The position numbers were made by a program, and so were the translations under genes. Below the pieces are notes generated by a model. That model did no database searches and had not been told where the DNA came from. It saw nothing but the letters and a program-made list of their open reading frames with translations. A stretch of 64,000 nucleotides of DNA, from positions 953,774 through 1,017,773 of the forward strand of contig NZ_CP036264.1 of NCBI RefSeq assembly GCF_008035925.1. The letters are read 5' to 3'. This document shows positions 9,305 to 17,047 of this stretch, one piece after another. Source of the DNA: Stieleria maiorica. Its GTDB lineage: Bacteria; Planctomycetota; Planctomycetia; Pirellulales; Pirellulaceae. The stretch's first letter is position 1; each line of letters begins with the position of its first letter.

Positions 9305-9920
9305 GCCGGTAAGAATCCGTCCACGTGATCCTCGCCGGGAGGGCAAGTGACATCGGCGTTCAATTCTCTGCCTCGTTCCCGGGCTCTGCCCGGGAACGCA
9401 CTGCAAACGGCGGCTCCTGCCACACGCGCCGCGTGTAACGCGAGGCGGAGCCTGGGCTGCGCAGAATCATTCGATTTGTTCGCGTTTTCGTTCGTAGGAT
9501 TTTGGCGTTTTCGATTCCGCTACACCCGCTTGGGATCAGCCGTTTTGCGCCAGCCTACGGGCCTACACCGACGCTGGGGCCCGAACGCTTGCGCGAATCG
9601 GCTGATGCCACTCGTGTTTCGTCACCCGATGGCGGCTGTGAGTTGACCATCCATCGCGGAGTGATTTCGCTGGGATTCCGAACCACCGCAAACTCCAGAT
9701 TTTGCGCAGCCCAGGCGGAGCCTCTGGAAATGTTCGTTTCCAGGCGGAGCCCGGGAACGAGAGAAGGCGTAAGCCCCTCGCCAGGGAGTGCGAACCGCGT
9801 CAACGCTCGACCGGCACGCGCTGCGGGATTCCCCTCAAAGCGTCATCGATCCGTTGCCAGCCGACCGGCCGCGACCAACAGATAGTGATGGCGTCAGATA
9901 AACGAGAGGGGGACAGCAGG
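9305..9920. repeat. Gene-free repeat cluster with palindromic elements
   Basis: 616 bp with no plausible gene. It holds a GC-rich palindromic unit at about 9372-9460 (CTCGTTCCCGGGCTCTGCCC and its inverted counterpart) and a related unit at about 9730-9770. Between them lies a copy of a larger dispersed repeat at 9491-9704. The larger repeat recurs inverted at 50742-51000 and in part at 44690-44840. The open frames crossing the region merely translate the repeats. Confidence 0.8.
9491..9704 (+). repeat. Dispersed repeat, long subfamily, copy 1
   Basis: About 214 bp. It contains the arms ATCAGCCG...GCCTACGGGCC and GGCCCGAACGCTTGCGCGAA, which pair to form a large hairpin, followed by a conserved non-palindromic tail ending near CCAGATTTTG. 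The inverted copy at 50742-51000 matches along its whole length apart from an expanded spacer, and 44690-44840 matches the right two thirds. Confidence 0.85.
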
Positions 9921-10541
9921 ATGAATTCACGGCCGATTCTATTGATGACATTTGTCGCACTGTTTGCGATGTCGGCGATCGGCTTCGTTCAGCTGACGGA
10001 TTATTCCAGTCGTCCCGGAAAGTCAGGGCAGGCGCCCCGACGGGTGACGGACGTGGAACTGTGTGACACCTCCTTGGCGGGCACATTTCCTTCGGCCGAT
10101 GTGCCGACCCTGCTGGTCTTCTACCACCCGAAATGCCCCTGTACCGCGGCGACCGTACGGGTCTTGGAAAGGCTGCAGCCACGATTTCGGCCCTCACTGC
10201 GAATCACGGCCGTCGCCTATTGCCCCGGCGACCAGGATGACGCCTGGATCGAGACCCGAACGACAACGGCACTTTCAAAACTCACCACGTCGCAGGTCGT
10301 GGTTGACCACGGCGGCAGACTGTGCAAACGATTCGGTGTCTACGTTTCCGGTCAGGTCTTGCTTTACGACGGCGAAGGCCGATTGTCGTTCAGCGGCGGA
10401 ATCACGCCCTACCGCGGGCACGAGGGAGACAGCCCTTCGTCCCTGGATCTGTTGAAACGAATCAATGAGCCGCACGATGACCTCGGCTCGTGGCCCGTCT
10501 TCGGATGTTCGATGCTTTCGGATTCGGAGCGGCAATGGTGA
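9921..10541 (+). CDS. RedB-like thioredoxin-fold membrane-anchored protein
   Basis: A 206-residue protein. The start at 9921 has a purine-rich site (GAGAGGGGGA) about 8-17 bases upstream and opens directly with a hydrophobic anchor (ILLMTFVALFAMSAIGFVQL). The core has FYHPKCPCTAA, a redox C-x-C motif in the place typical of RedB-type thioredoxin-like proteins, followed by a thioredoxin-like VLLYDGEGRLSFSGGI segment. It therefore probably carries a thiol function facing the periplasm. Its stop overlaps the start of the following histidine kinase, so redox input to that kinase is an attractive inference. Confidence 0.75.
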   Translation: MNSRPILLMTFVALFAMSAIGFVQLTDYSSRPGKSGQAPRRVTDVELCDTSLAGTFPSADVPTLLVFYHPKCPCTAATVRVLERLQPRFRPSLRITAVAYCPGDQDDAWIETRTTTALSKLTTSQVVVDHGGRLCKRFGVYVSGQVLLYDGEGRLSFSGGITPYRGHEGDSPSSLDLLKRINEPHDDLGSWPVFGCSMLSDSERQW

Positions 10542-12541
10542 CCGACAGTGCCCGGGCGATCGAGAGTGCCGACACGCTGTTTCGCAAGCGTTACAAGAAG
10601 GAATGTTTGCGCGTCAGCGGATTCATCCAGTGGTTGATGGTTTGCCAGTGGTTGATGGGAATCGCGTTCGCCGCGTTTTACTCCCCGCTGACCTGGATCG
10701 GAAATCAATTCGAACCGCACGTTCATCTTTGGGCCTCGGTATTCATCGGCGGTTCGCTGTCGGCGTTCACGATTCTGTGGCTGCGAACCTACCCCACCGC
10801 CGCCCACACGCGTCACGTGGTCGCGACGACGCAGATGCTCTGGTCGGCGTTGCTGATCCATTTGTCAGGTGGTCGAATCGAGACGCACTTCCATGTCTTT
10901 GCCTCGTTGGCAATCCTCAGCATCTATCGTGACTGGACGATCTTGATCACGGCGACCGCGGTCATTGCGGTCGACCACTTTGTCCGCGGGGTGTTCTATC
11001 CGCTCTCGGCGTTCGGCATCGTGACCGAGAGTCCCTATCGCTGGATCGAACACGCCTTGTGGGTGCTGTTCGAGGTCGCTTTTTTGGCCCCCGGGTGTCG
11101 GCGATTGCGTAACGAATTCCGCGAACTTTGCGCGCGGCAAACGGAGATTGTCGAAGCGAAACGGTCGGTGGACATCAAGGTGGACGAACGCACCAAAGAT
11201 CTGGTCAAGGCCAACCTGTTGCTGGCGATCAAGACCGCCGAAGCGGAAAAACTGGCCTTGGTCGCCAAGTACACCGACAACGCGGTTGCGATCACCGACG
11301 GCGACGCCAACGTCGAATGGGTCAACGAAGGGTTTACCCGCATCACCGGATTTGAAGCCGACGAGATCATCGGCGCCCCGGAGTCCGGATTTCAATTCGG
11401 CGAACTGACGTGCCCGCAAACGTTGGCGGACATGCGTCGTGCCATCGACGCCAAACAGGCCTTCAATGCAGAAATGGTCAGCTATCGCAAGGACGGCACG
11501 CCCTATTGGATGGCGATCGAACTGCGACCGATTCCCGGCAACTACGGAACGACAGAACGATTCATCAGCATCCAAAGTGACATCACCGATCGCGTCGAAG
11601 CGGAACGACAAAACCGACTGCTGCAGCAAGAGATCGTCGACGCCTCGCGTCAAGCCGGTATGGCCGAGGTCGCCACGGGCGTCTTGCACAACGTCGGCAA
11701 CATCCTCAACAGCGTCAATGTTTCCGCCTCGGTCATTCGAAAACAATTCGAAAACAGCGCCCTGAAAAACTTGGAGAAGGCGACCGACCTGATTTCCCAA
11801 TACGAATCGTCACTGGCCGAATTCATCGAACACGACGACCGCGGCAAGAACCTTCCCAAGTACCTGGTGTTGGTCGCTCAGTCGTTGCGAAACGAGCGCG
11901 TGTCGGTCGACCGAGAAATCGGCGATCTGACCAAAAATATCGAACACATCAAAGAGATCATCGCCGTCCAGCAGACCATGGCCAAAACTTCGGGGCTGCA
12001 ACAGGAACTCCACGCCAGCGAAATCATTCGCGACGTCATGACGGCAAACAAAGAATCGTTGACCAACCACGCCATCGAGTTCATTGAACAGGTCGCTTCG
12101 CCCGAGCCGACCTTGGTTTCCGACAAACACCGGATCTTGCAAATCCTGATCAATTTGGTCTGCAATGCCAAAGATGCATTGCTGGAGGCGAACGTGCCCC
12201 AGCCGAGGATCCTGCTGCGAACCTGGACACAACAGGACCACGTTCTCTTCGAAGTCACCGACAATGGCATCGGTATCCGCAGCGAGGACATCAACAAAAT
12301 CTTCCAGCACGGCTTCACCACGAAAGCCCACGGTCACGGATTCGGGCTGCACAGCAGCGCCAATGCTGCCACCGAGATCGGCGGACGACTTTCGGCGACC
12401 AGCGCGGGGATCGGAAAAGGCGCTCGCTTTGTTCTGCGGCTGCCGGTCGACGCGCGTGACACCGTTGACAAACACGACCACCACACCGACAGCGTTGACG
12501 ACATGGACTTGTCTCCACTTGATTCCGGAGAAAACGCATGA
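10535..12541 (+). CDS. Membrane PAS-domain sensor histidine kinase
   Basis: 668 residues from ATG 10535, which overlaps the previous stop (ATGGTGA). About five hydrophobic segments span residues 25-190 (FIQWLMVCQWLMGIAFAAFY; HLWASVFIGGSLSAFTILWL; WVLFEVAFLAPG). A short coiled linker is followed by a PAS domain (AVAITDGDANVEWVNEGF, ITGFEADEIIG) and its PAC tail. The phosphoacceptor box is GVLHNVGNILNSVNV with His385, a variant of the usual HExRTP box. The ATPase domain has NLVCNAKDALLEA (N box), DNGIGI (G1) and HGHGFGLHSS (G2). It should autophosphorylate and serve the receivers encoded downstream. An alternative start at 10490 is less likely because it lies deeper in the preceding gene. Confidence 0.93.
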   Translation: MVTDSARAIESADTLFRKRYKKECLRVSGFIQWLMVCQWLMGIAFAAFYSPLTWIGNQFEPHVHLWASVFIGGSLSAFTILWLRTYPTAAHTRHVVATTQMLWSALLIHLSGGRIETHFHVFASLAILSIYRDWTILITATAVIAVDHFVRGVFYPLSAFGIVTESPYRWIEHALWVLFEVAFLAPGCRRLRNEFRELCARQTEIVEAKRSVDIKVDERTKDLVKANLLLAIKTAEAEKLALVAKYTDNAVAITDGDANVEWVNEGFTRITGFEADEIIGAPESGFQFGELTCPQTLADMRRAIDAKQAFNAEMVSYRKDGTPYWMAIELRPIPGNYGTTERFISIQSDITDRVEAERQNRLLQQEIVDASRQAGMAEVATGVLHNVGNILNSVNVSASVIRKQFENSALKNLEKATDLISQYESSLAEFIEHDDRGKNLPKYLVLVAQSLRNERVSVDREIGDLTKNIEHIKEIIAVQQTMAKTSGLQQELHASEIIRDVMTANKESLTNHAIEFIEQVASPEPTLVSDKHRILQILINLVCNAKDALLEANVPQPRILLRTWTQQDHVLFEVTDNGIGIRSEDINKIFQHGFTTKAHGHGFGLHSSANAATEIGGRLSATSAGIGKGARFVLRLPVDARDTVDKHDHHTDSVDDMDLSPLDSGENA

Positions 12542-14361
12542 GTGGCTCCAAGGCGACCGTCGAACATCTTCTGGTGATCGACGACAACGAAGCGATTCAC
12601 AATGATTTCCGAAAAATCTTTGCGACGCCCGATCCCCAGGACGAATTGCTGGCCTTGGACGCGGCGCTGTTCGGTTCGCCGCCGACGCCCCGTGAACCGG
12701 CCCCTCACTATCAGCTCAGTTGTGCCCGCCACGGCCTCGAGGGGCTTCAATTCGTCCAGCAAGCCAAACGACGCGGAATCACCTTTGGAGCGGCGTTCGT
12801 CGACATGCGGATGCCGCCGGGTTGGGACGGCGTGCAAACCATCGAGCGACTTTGGCAGGTCGACCCAGACCTTCAAGTCGTCGTTTGCACCGCCTACTCG
12901 GATCAAAGCTGGAGCGAAATCGCCGAAAGGATCGGACGCACCGACAGGTTGCTGGTGCTGAAGAAACCGTTTGATGAAATCGAGGCGGTTCAACTGGCGA
13001 CGTCACTGTGCGAAAAACGTCGTCTGCTCCGCTGTCACCGGCAGAACCTCGATGATCTAAAGCAGGTCGTCGCGTCACAACAGTCAAAACTCGATTCGGC
13101 TCACCACGACGCCGAGGTGCTGATCGCATCGATTCCCAGCGTTCTGGTCTGCTTGGACCGGAATGGTTGCATCACGCGTTGGAATCCCCACGCCGAAGCC
13201 ACGTTCGAAATTCGTCTTGATGACGCGATCGGCAAAGTGATGACCGAGTTGCCGATTGCGTGGACCGACCAAGCCGAATTGGAAGCCTTGCTACACTCCC
13301 AGCCGGCGAATGCCCCTTGCCACGACGAGATCGGCTTTACGGACCGCTGCGGACGTCGTCGCACGCTGGACATGCGCACCAGCCCGCTCACTCAGGCGGA
13401 CTCTGGTGTCACGTTGCTGGTCGCAACCGATGTGACACGGCAACGGTTCATCCAGGATCAGCTTGATCAGTCGCGACGACTGGAGTCGGTCGGGCAACTC
13501 GCCGCCGGGGTGGCGCACGAAATCAACACACCGATGCAGTACATCGGCGACAACGTCCGTTACGTCGCCAAAACAATCGATCGATTGTCGCAGTTGCTCG
13601 ACTTGCTGCCGGCGTTGGTCGATGAAACCACGTCCGATGCGCAATTGCTCTCTCTGCGTCATTCGATCGATCGGTGCGACAACGCGCCCAAAATCCGGTC
13701 ATCGCTGAAGCAGATTCCGGACGCGTTGGCGGACTCAATCCAAGGCGTCCAGGCCGTTTCGAAAATCGTTGCCGCGATGAAGGAATTCTCCCACCCCGGG
13801 ACGGGCAAGACGACCAGACTTTGCATCAATCACGTGTTGCGGTCGACCATCACCGTCGCCAGAAACGAATGGAAATACGTTGCCGAGGTTGAAACGCAAC
13901 TGGAAGACGACCTGCAACCGATCGACGGTTTGCCCAGCGAATTGAACCAAGCGTTTCTGAACATCATCGTCAACGCAGCGCACGCGATCGGCGACCGCAT
14001 CGACCGAGGGGAATTCTCTAAAGGCACGATCTCGATTACGACCCGCAACCTGGACGATGGTGTTGAAGTGACGATCACCGACAACGGCGGAGGCATCCCG
14101 GTCGAGGCCCGTAAACGCGTCTTCGAGCCGTTCTTTACGACCAAGTCGGTCGGCAAAGGCACCGGCCAAGGTCTGGCGGTCGCCCACTCGGTGATCGTCC
14201 ATAAACACCGGGGCAAACTCTGGTTCGACGTTCACGAGGGGATCGGGACGACCTTCACGATCCAGATCCCCCGCGTGGCCCGCACGGCCTGTGCGAATCA
14301 TCTCGACATCGAATCCGTGTTTCATGAGACGTGGCCCGAATCGATCGGAGCAATTTCATGA
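12538..14361 (+). CDS. Hybrid sensor kinase: receiver, PAS, histidine kinase (soluble)
   Basis: 607 residues with no membrane helix. An N-terminal receiver domain ([15 protein letters not shown]) has phosphoacceptor Asp89 in [12 protein letters not shown] and the conserved Lys in VLKKPF. A PAS domain follows ([20 protein letters not shown]), then a HisKA box with His327 ([14 protein letters not shown]) and an ATPase domain ([30 protein letters not shown]). The receiver-first arrangement suggests it receives phosphate from the upstream membrane kinase and reissues it. The start overlaps the upstream stop (ATGA at 12538-12541), and its own stop overlaps the next start in the same way. Confidence 0.93.
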   Translation: MSGSKATVEHLLVIDDNEAIHNDFRKIFATPDPQDELLALDAALFGSPPTPREPAPHYQLSCARHGLEGLQFVQQAKRRGITFGAAFVDMRMPPGWDGVQTIERLWQVDPDLQVVVCTAYSDQSWSEIAERIGRTDRLLVLKKPFDEIEAVQLATSLCEKRRLLRCHRQNLDDLKQVVASQQSKLDSAHHDAEVLIASIPSVLVCLDRNGCITRWNPHAEATFEIRLDDAIGKVMTELPIAWTDQAELEALLHSQPANAPCHDEIGFTDRCGRRRTLDMRTSPLTQADSGVTLLVATDVTRQRFIQDQLDQSRRLESVGQLAAGVAHEINTPMQYIGDNVRYVAKTIDRLSQLLDLLPALVDETTSDAQLLSLRHSIDRCDNAPKIRSSLKQIPDALADSIQGVQAVSKIVAAMKEFSHPGTGKTTRLCINHVLRSTITVARNEWKYVAEVETQLEDDLQPIDGLPSELNQAFLNIIVNAAHAIGDRIDRGEFSKGTISITTRNLDDGVEVTITDNGGGIPVEARKRVFEPFFTTKSVGKGTGQGLAVAHSVIVHKHRGKLWFDVHEGIGTTFTIQIPRVARTACANHLDIESVFHETWPESIGAIS

Positions 14362-15548
14362 AGATTCTGCTGGTTGACGACGAAGAACGCGTGCTCCGTG
14401 GCGTGTCGCGGTGGATCAAAGGTGAAATCGACCAATGGGAGGTTGTCACGGCGGCCTCCGGTGCCGAAGCGCTGCGATTGTTGGAATCGGGGAATTTCAA
14501 CGTCATTGTCAGTGAGATGCAGATGTCGGGGATGGACGGAGCCGAATTGTTAAGCAGGGTCGAACAACGTCACCCCGACGTGTTCCGTGTCGTCCTGTCC
14601 GGGCAAGCAGACCGCGACACCGCGCTCACTGCGGTTCAGCCGATGCACCAATACCTCTCCAAACCCTGTGATTTGAACGTTCTGGTCGATGCCATCAAGC
14701 GTGCCGAAACGTTTCAGGCGACGATCACGTCGCCGGCCGTCTTGGATGCGATCGGCCAGGCAAATGGTTTGTCGTCGGTCCCGGGAGTCATCAGCGAGAT
14801 CAACGCGGCACTGGCGGGCGAACGCTGGAATGCGCAGTTGATCGCGACCATTGTTGCGCGTGACCCGATGCTCAGCGCCAGAACGTTGCAGGTCGCAAAC
14901 TCGGCCATCTTTGCACTGCCTTACCCGGTATTGGACGTCAATCACGCGGTGTCGCTGGTCGGGGCTGATGTGATCCTGGGGCTGGCACTGTCACAAGCAG
15001 TCATGCTGCGCAGTGTCGACGAAACCGCCATCCGGTCATCTCACGCTTTGTTCAATCACTCATTCCAGGTCGCGGTGTTGGCCAGAGAATTCACCCGCCA
15101 CCTTCACCCCAGCGATGACACCTACGGGGCGGTGTTCAGCGGCGCGTTGTTGCATGACATCGGAAAACTGATCCTGATGGACACCTTTCCCGACCAGTAT
15201 TCCAAACTGCTGAGGGTCTCTGTCGCGGAGAACCGCCCGCTGTGGGAATTGGAACTCGACGGGATCGGTGCGACGCATCAGGGCGTCGGTGCTTACCTGC
15301 TCGCGCTGTGGGGACTACCCGCCGCGATTGTCGAAATCGTCGCATCGCACCACAACTTCGACGTCTGCTCACGCCGCAGTTTGGACTGCCAAGTGGTCTA
15401 CGCCGTGAATTGGCTCTATCACGGCGGTGATGAAGACATCATCGATCGCGGGCTAAAAAGTGCCAACCACACGGCCCAAGCGAGCACGCTGGCAAAACAG
15501 TTATTGAAATGGAAACACGACGCTCAAATCATGGCAGTCCAAGAGTAA
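14358..15548 (+). CDS. Receiver-HDOD protein with Glu at the phosphorylation site
   Basis: 396 residues. Residues 1-120 are a receiver (ILLVDDEERVLRG, YLSKPC), but the expected phosphoacceptor Asp is Glu53 (VIVSEMQMSGMDG; codon GAG at 14514-14516). Residues 130-330 are an HDOD domain: GLSSVPGVISEINAAL, SARTLQVANSAIFALPYPV, AVSLVGADVILGLAL. It keeps a full LLHDIGKLIL motif. HDOD proteins usually act in signalling without a demonstrated single reaction. Glu commonly mimics phospho-Asp, so this protein may be locked on. Start at 14358 overlaps the previous stop (ATGA). Confidence 0.92.
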   Translation: MKILLVDDEERVLRGVSRWIKGEIDQWEVVTAASGAEALRLLESGNFNVIVSEMQMSGMDGAELLSRVEQRHPDVFRVVLSGQADRDTALTAVQPMHQYLSKPCDLNVLVDAIKRAETFQATITSPAVLDAIGQANGLSSVPGVISEINAALAGERWNAQLIATIVARDPMLSARTLQVANSAIFALPYPVLDVNHAVSLVGADVILGLALSQAVMLRSVDETAIRSSHALFNHSFQVAVLAREFTRHLHPSDDTYGAVFSGALLHDIGKLILMDTFPDQYSKLLRVSVAENRPLWELELDGIGATHQGVGAYLLALWGLPAAIVEIVASHHNFDVCSRRSLDCQVVYAVNWLYHGGDEDIIDRGLKSANHTAQASTLAKQLLKWKHDAQIMAVQE

Positions 15549-15551
15549 TCG

Positions 15552-16790
15552 ATGAGTAACCAACGAATCCTGTTCGTCGACGATGACGCGAATCTGCTGG
15601 GCGGAATCGTGCGTCAGCAGGGCGATGACTTTGATCTAACCACCGCGCTCGGCGGCGAAGAAGCTTTGCAGTTGATCGACCGACAGGGACCGTTCGCCGT
15701 CGTCGTCTCCGACATGCGAATGCCCGCCATGAATGGCATTGAACTGCTCAAACGCATCCGAGAGGTCTCGCCCGACACCGTCCGGATCATGTTCACCGGA
15801 TTCGCGGAACTCGATTCGACCATCGAAGCGATCAACGAAGGCCACATCTTTCGCTTCTTGGCCAAACCCTGCAGCGGGAAAGATCTTGCGGCAGCGCTTC
15901 ACGCCGCGCTGCGGCAACACGCCCTGATCGCGGCGGAACGAGAATTGGTCGAAGGCACACTGCACGGCAGCGTCAAAGTGCTCAGCGAAGTGCTCGGTTT
16001 GGTCAGCCCGTTGGCGTTCGGCCAGTCGGCACGCGTCCGCGCGATCGTTGACGGCATTTTGAAACGCGTTCCGATCCGAGACCAATGGCAGTTGGAGATC
16101 GCTGCGATGCTTTCCTCCCTCGGTTGTGTCACCCTACCCACCGAGGTGCTTGAGAAAAAGCTTGACGGCGAAAGCATCGCCGTGGAGGAAGAACGGCAGT
16201 TTGCCAAACATCCCAAACTGGCCGCCGACCTGCTCAATGCGATCCCACGGATGGAACATGTTTCCCGAATCATCCAGTTTCAAAACGTCGACATCAACGT
16301 CGCCACGGTGGACGGCATCGCGGTTCCGATCGAATGTCGCGTGTTGAAGTTGGCCATCGACTTCGACCTGAAAGAACGGTTCTGCGAGAGCCCGCTGCAT
16401 GCACTGAACGAGTTGAAGGAAAACCGAGCGGCCTATGACCCGACGTTCTTCGCCGCGCTGGACGATTTTGTCAAACGCGAGCGGAACTTCCGACACGTCA
16501 AACTGAACTTCCACGAAGTCGTCCAAGGCATGGTGCTGGCCGAGGACATTCGCTGCCAAACGGGCACGTTGCTGATGAGCAAAGGCCAACGCTTGACCGG
16601 TTCGGCCATCCGTCTGTTGGAAAATTTCTACAAGAACAAAAGCCTGAGCGGACCGCTGAAAGTGATCGTCCGGAGTGATGCCGGCGATGTCGAACAAGAA
16701 TTCTGTCCCCTCGGAGGCCCTTCCGCAGAGATCCCACTGACACCGGAAATCCCGCTGCCGCCGTTTGATATGACACTTTCGGACATCTGA
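15552..16790 (+). CDS. Receiver protein with a degenerate HD-GYP domain
   Basis: 412 residues, 3 bp after the HDOD gene. The receiver (ILFVDDDANLLGG) has an intact Asp54 (VVVSDMRMPAMNG) and Lys in FLAKPC. The second half follows the HD-GYP layout but lacks its metal ligands. The usual His-Ser-x-Arg is GQSARVR, the HDIG motif is replaced by SSLG (188-191, AAMLSSLGCVTLP), and the GYP segment is absent although FAKHPKLAADLL remains. Cyclic-di-GMP hydrolysis is therefore unlikely, and a binding or scaffold role is more plausible. A C-terminal stretch (LNFHEVVQGMVLAEDIRCQT, LLMSKGQRLTGSAIRLLENF) matches the tail seen after many HD-GYP or HDOD outputs. Confidence 0.9.
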   Translation: MSNQRILFVDDDANLLGGIVRQQGDDFDLTTALGGEEALQLIDRQGPFAVVVSDMRMPAMNGIELLKRIREVSPDTVRIMFTGFAELDSTIEAINEGHIFRFLAKPCSGKDLAAALHAALRQHALIAAERELVEGTLHGSVKVLSEVLGLVSPLAFGQSARVRAIVDGILKRVPIRDQWQLEIAAMLSSLGCVTLPTEVLEKKLDGESIAVEEERQFAKHPKLAADLLNAIPRMEHVSRIIQFQNVDINVATVDGIAVPIECRVLKLAIDFDLKERFCESPLHALNELKENRAAYDPTFFAALDDFVKRERNFRHVKLNFHEVVQGMVLAEDIRCQTGTLLMSKGQRLTGSAIRLLENFYKNKSLSGPLKVIVRSDAGDVEQEFCPLGGPSAEIPLTPEIPLPPFDMTLSDI

Positions 16791-16830
16791 TCGATCCGGG
16801 GGAAGGGACGGTCGGCGGATCGCTGTTAGG

Positions 16831-16990
16831 ACGTCCTTTCCAGGTCCTCGCGCGGGGCGCGCTAGCGGACGACGGCCCGGAAGGGCCATCGTACATCGCA
16901 GCGGCGGCTGGCGGATTGAAGGTACGACGTCCTTTTCAGGTCCGCGCGCGGGGCGCGCTAGCGGACGACGGCCCGGAAGGGCCATCGTAC
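16831..16990. repeat. Two copies of a REP-like palindromic unit
   Basis: Two about 65-bp units, 16831-16895 and 16926-16990, spaced 95 bp. Each runs from ACGTCCTTT, through a GCGCGGGGCGCGCTAGC core, to GGCCCGGAAGGGCCATCGTA. A diverged inverted copy is at 30331-30396 and a fragment at about 51001-51030. They fill the gap between the signalling operon and the cytochrome gene. Confidence 0.75.
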
Positions 16991-17047
16991 GAAGAGCCAT
17001 CGTACATTGAGGGGGCGAGACGCCGACGCCTGTGGACGTGAGATTGG

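Noticed and set aside
9702-9920. Upstream extension of the RedB-like gene
   Set aside because: It runs into the repeat cluster, and the downstream ATG starts with the membrane anchor and a good ribosome binding site.
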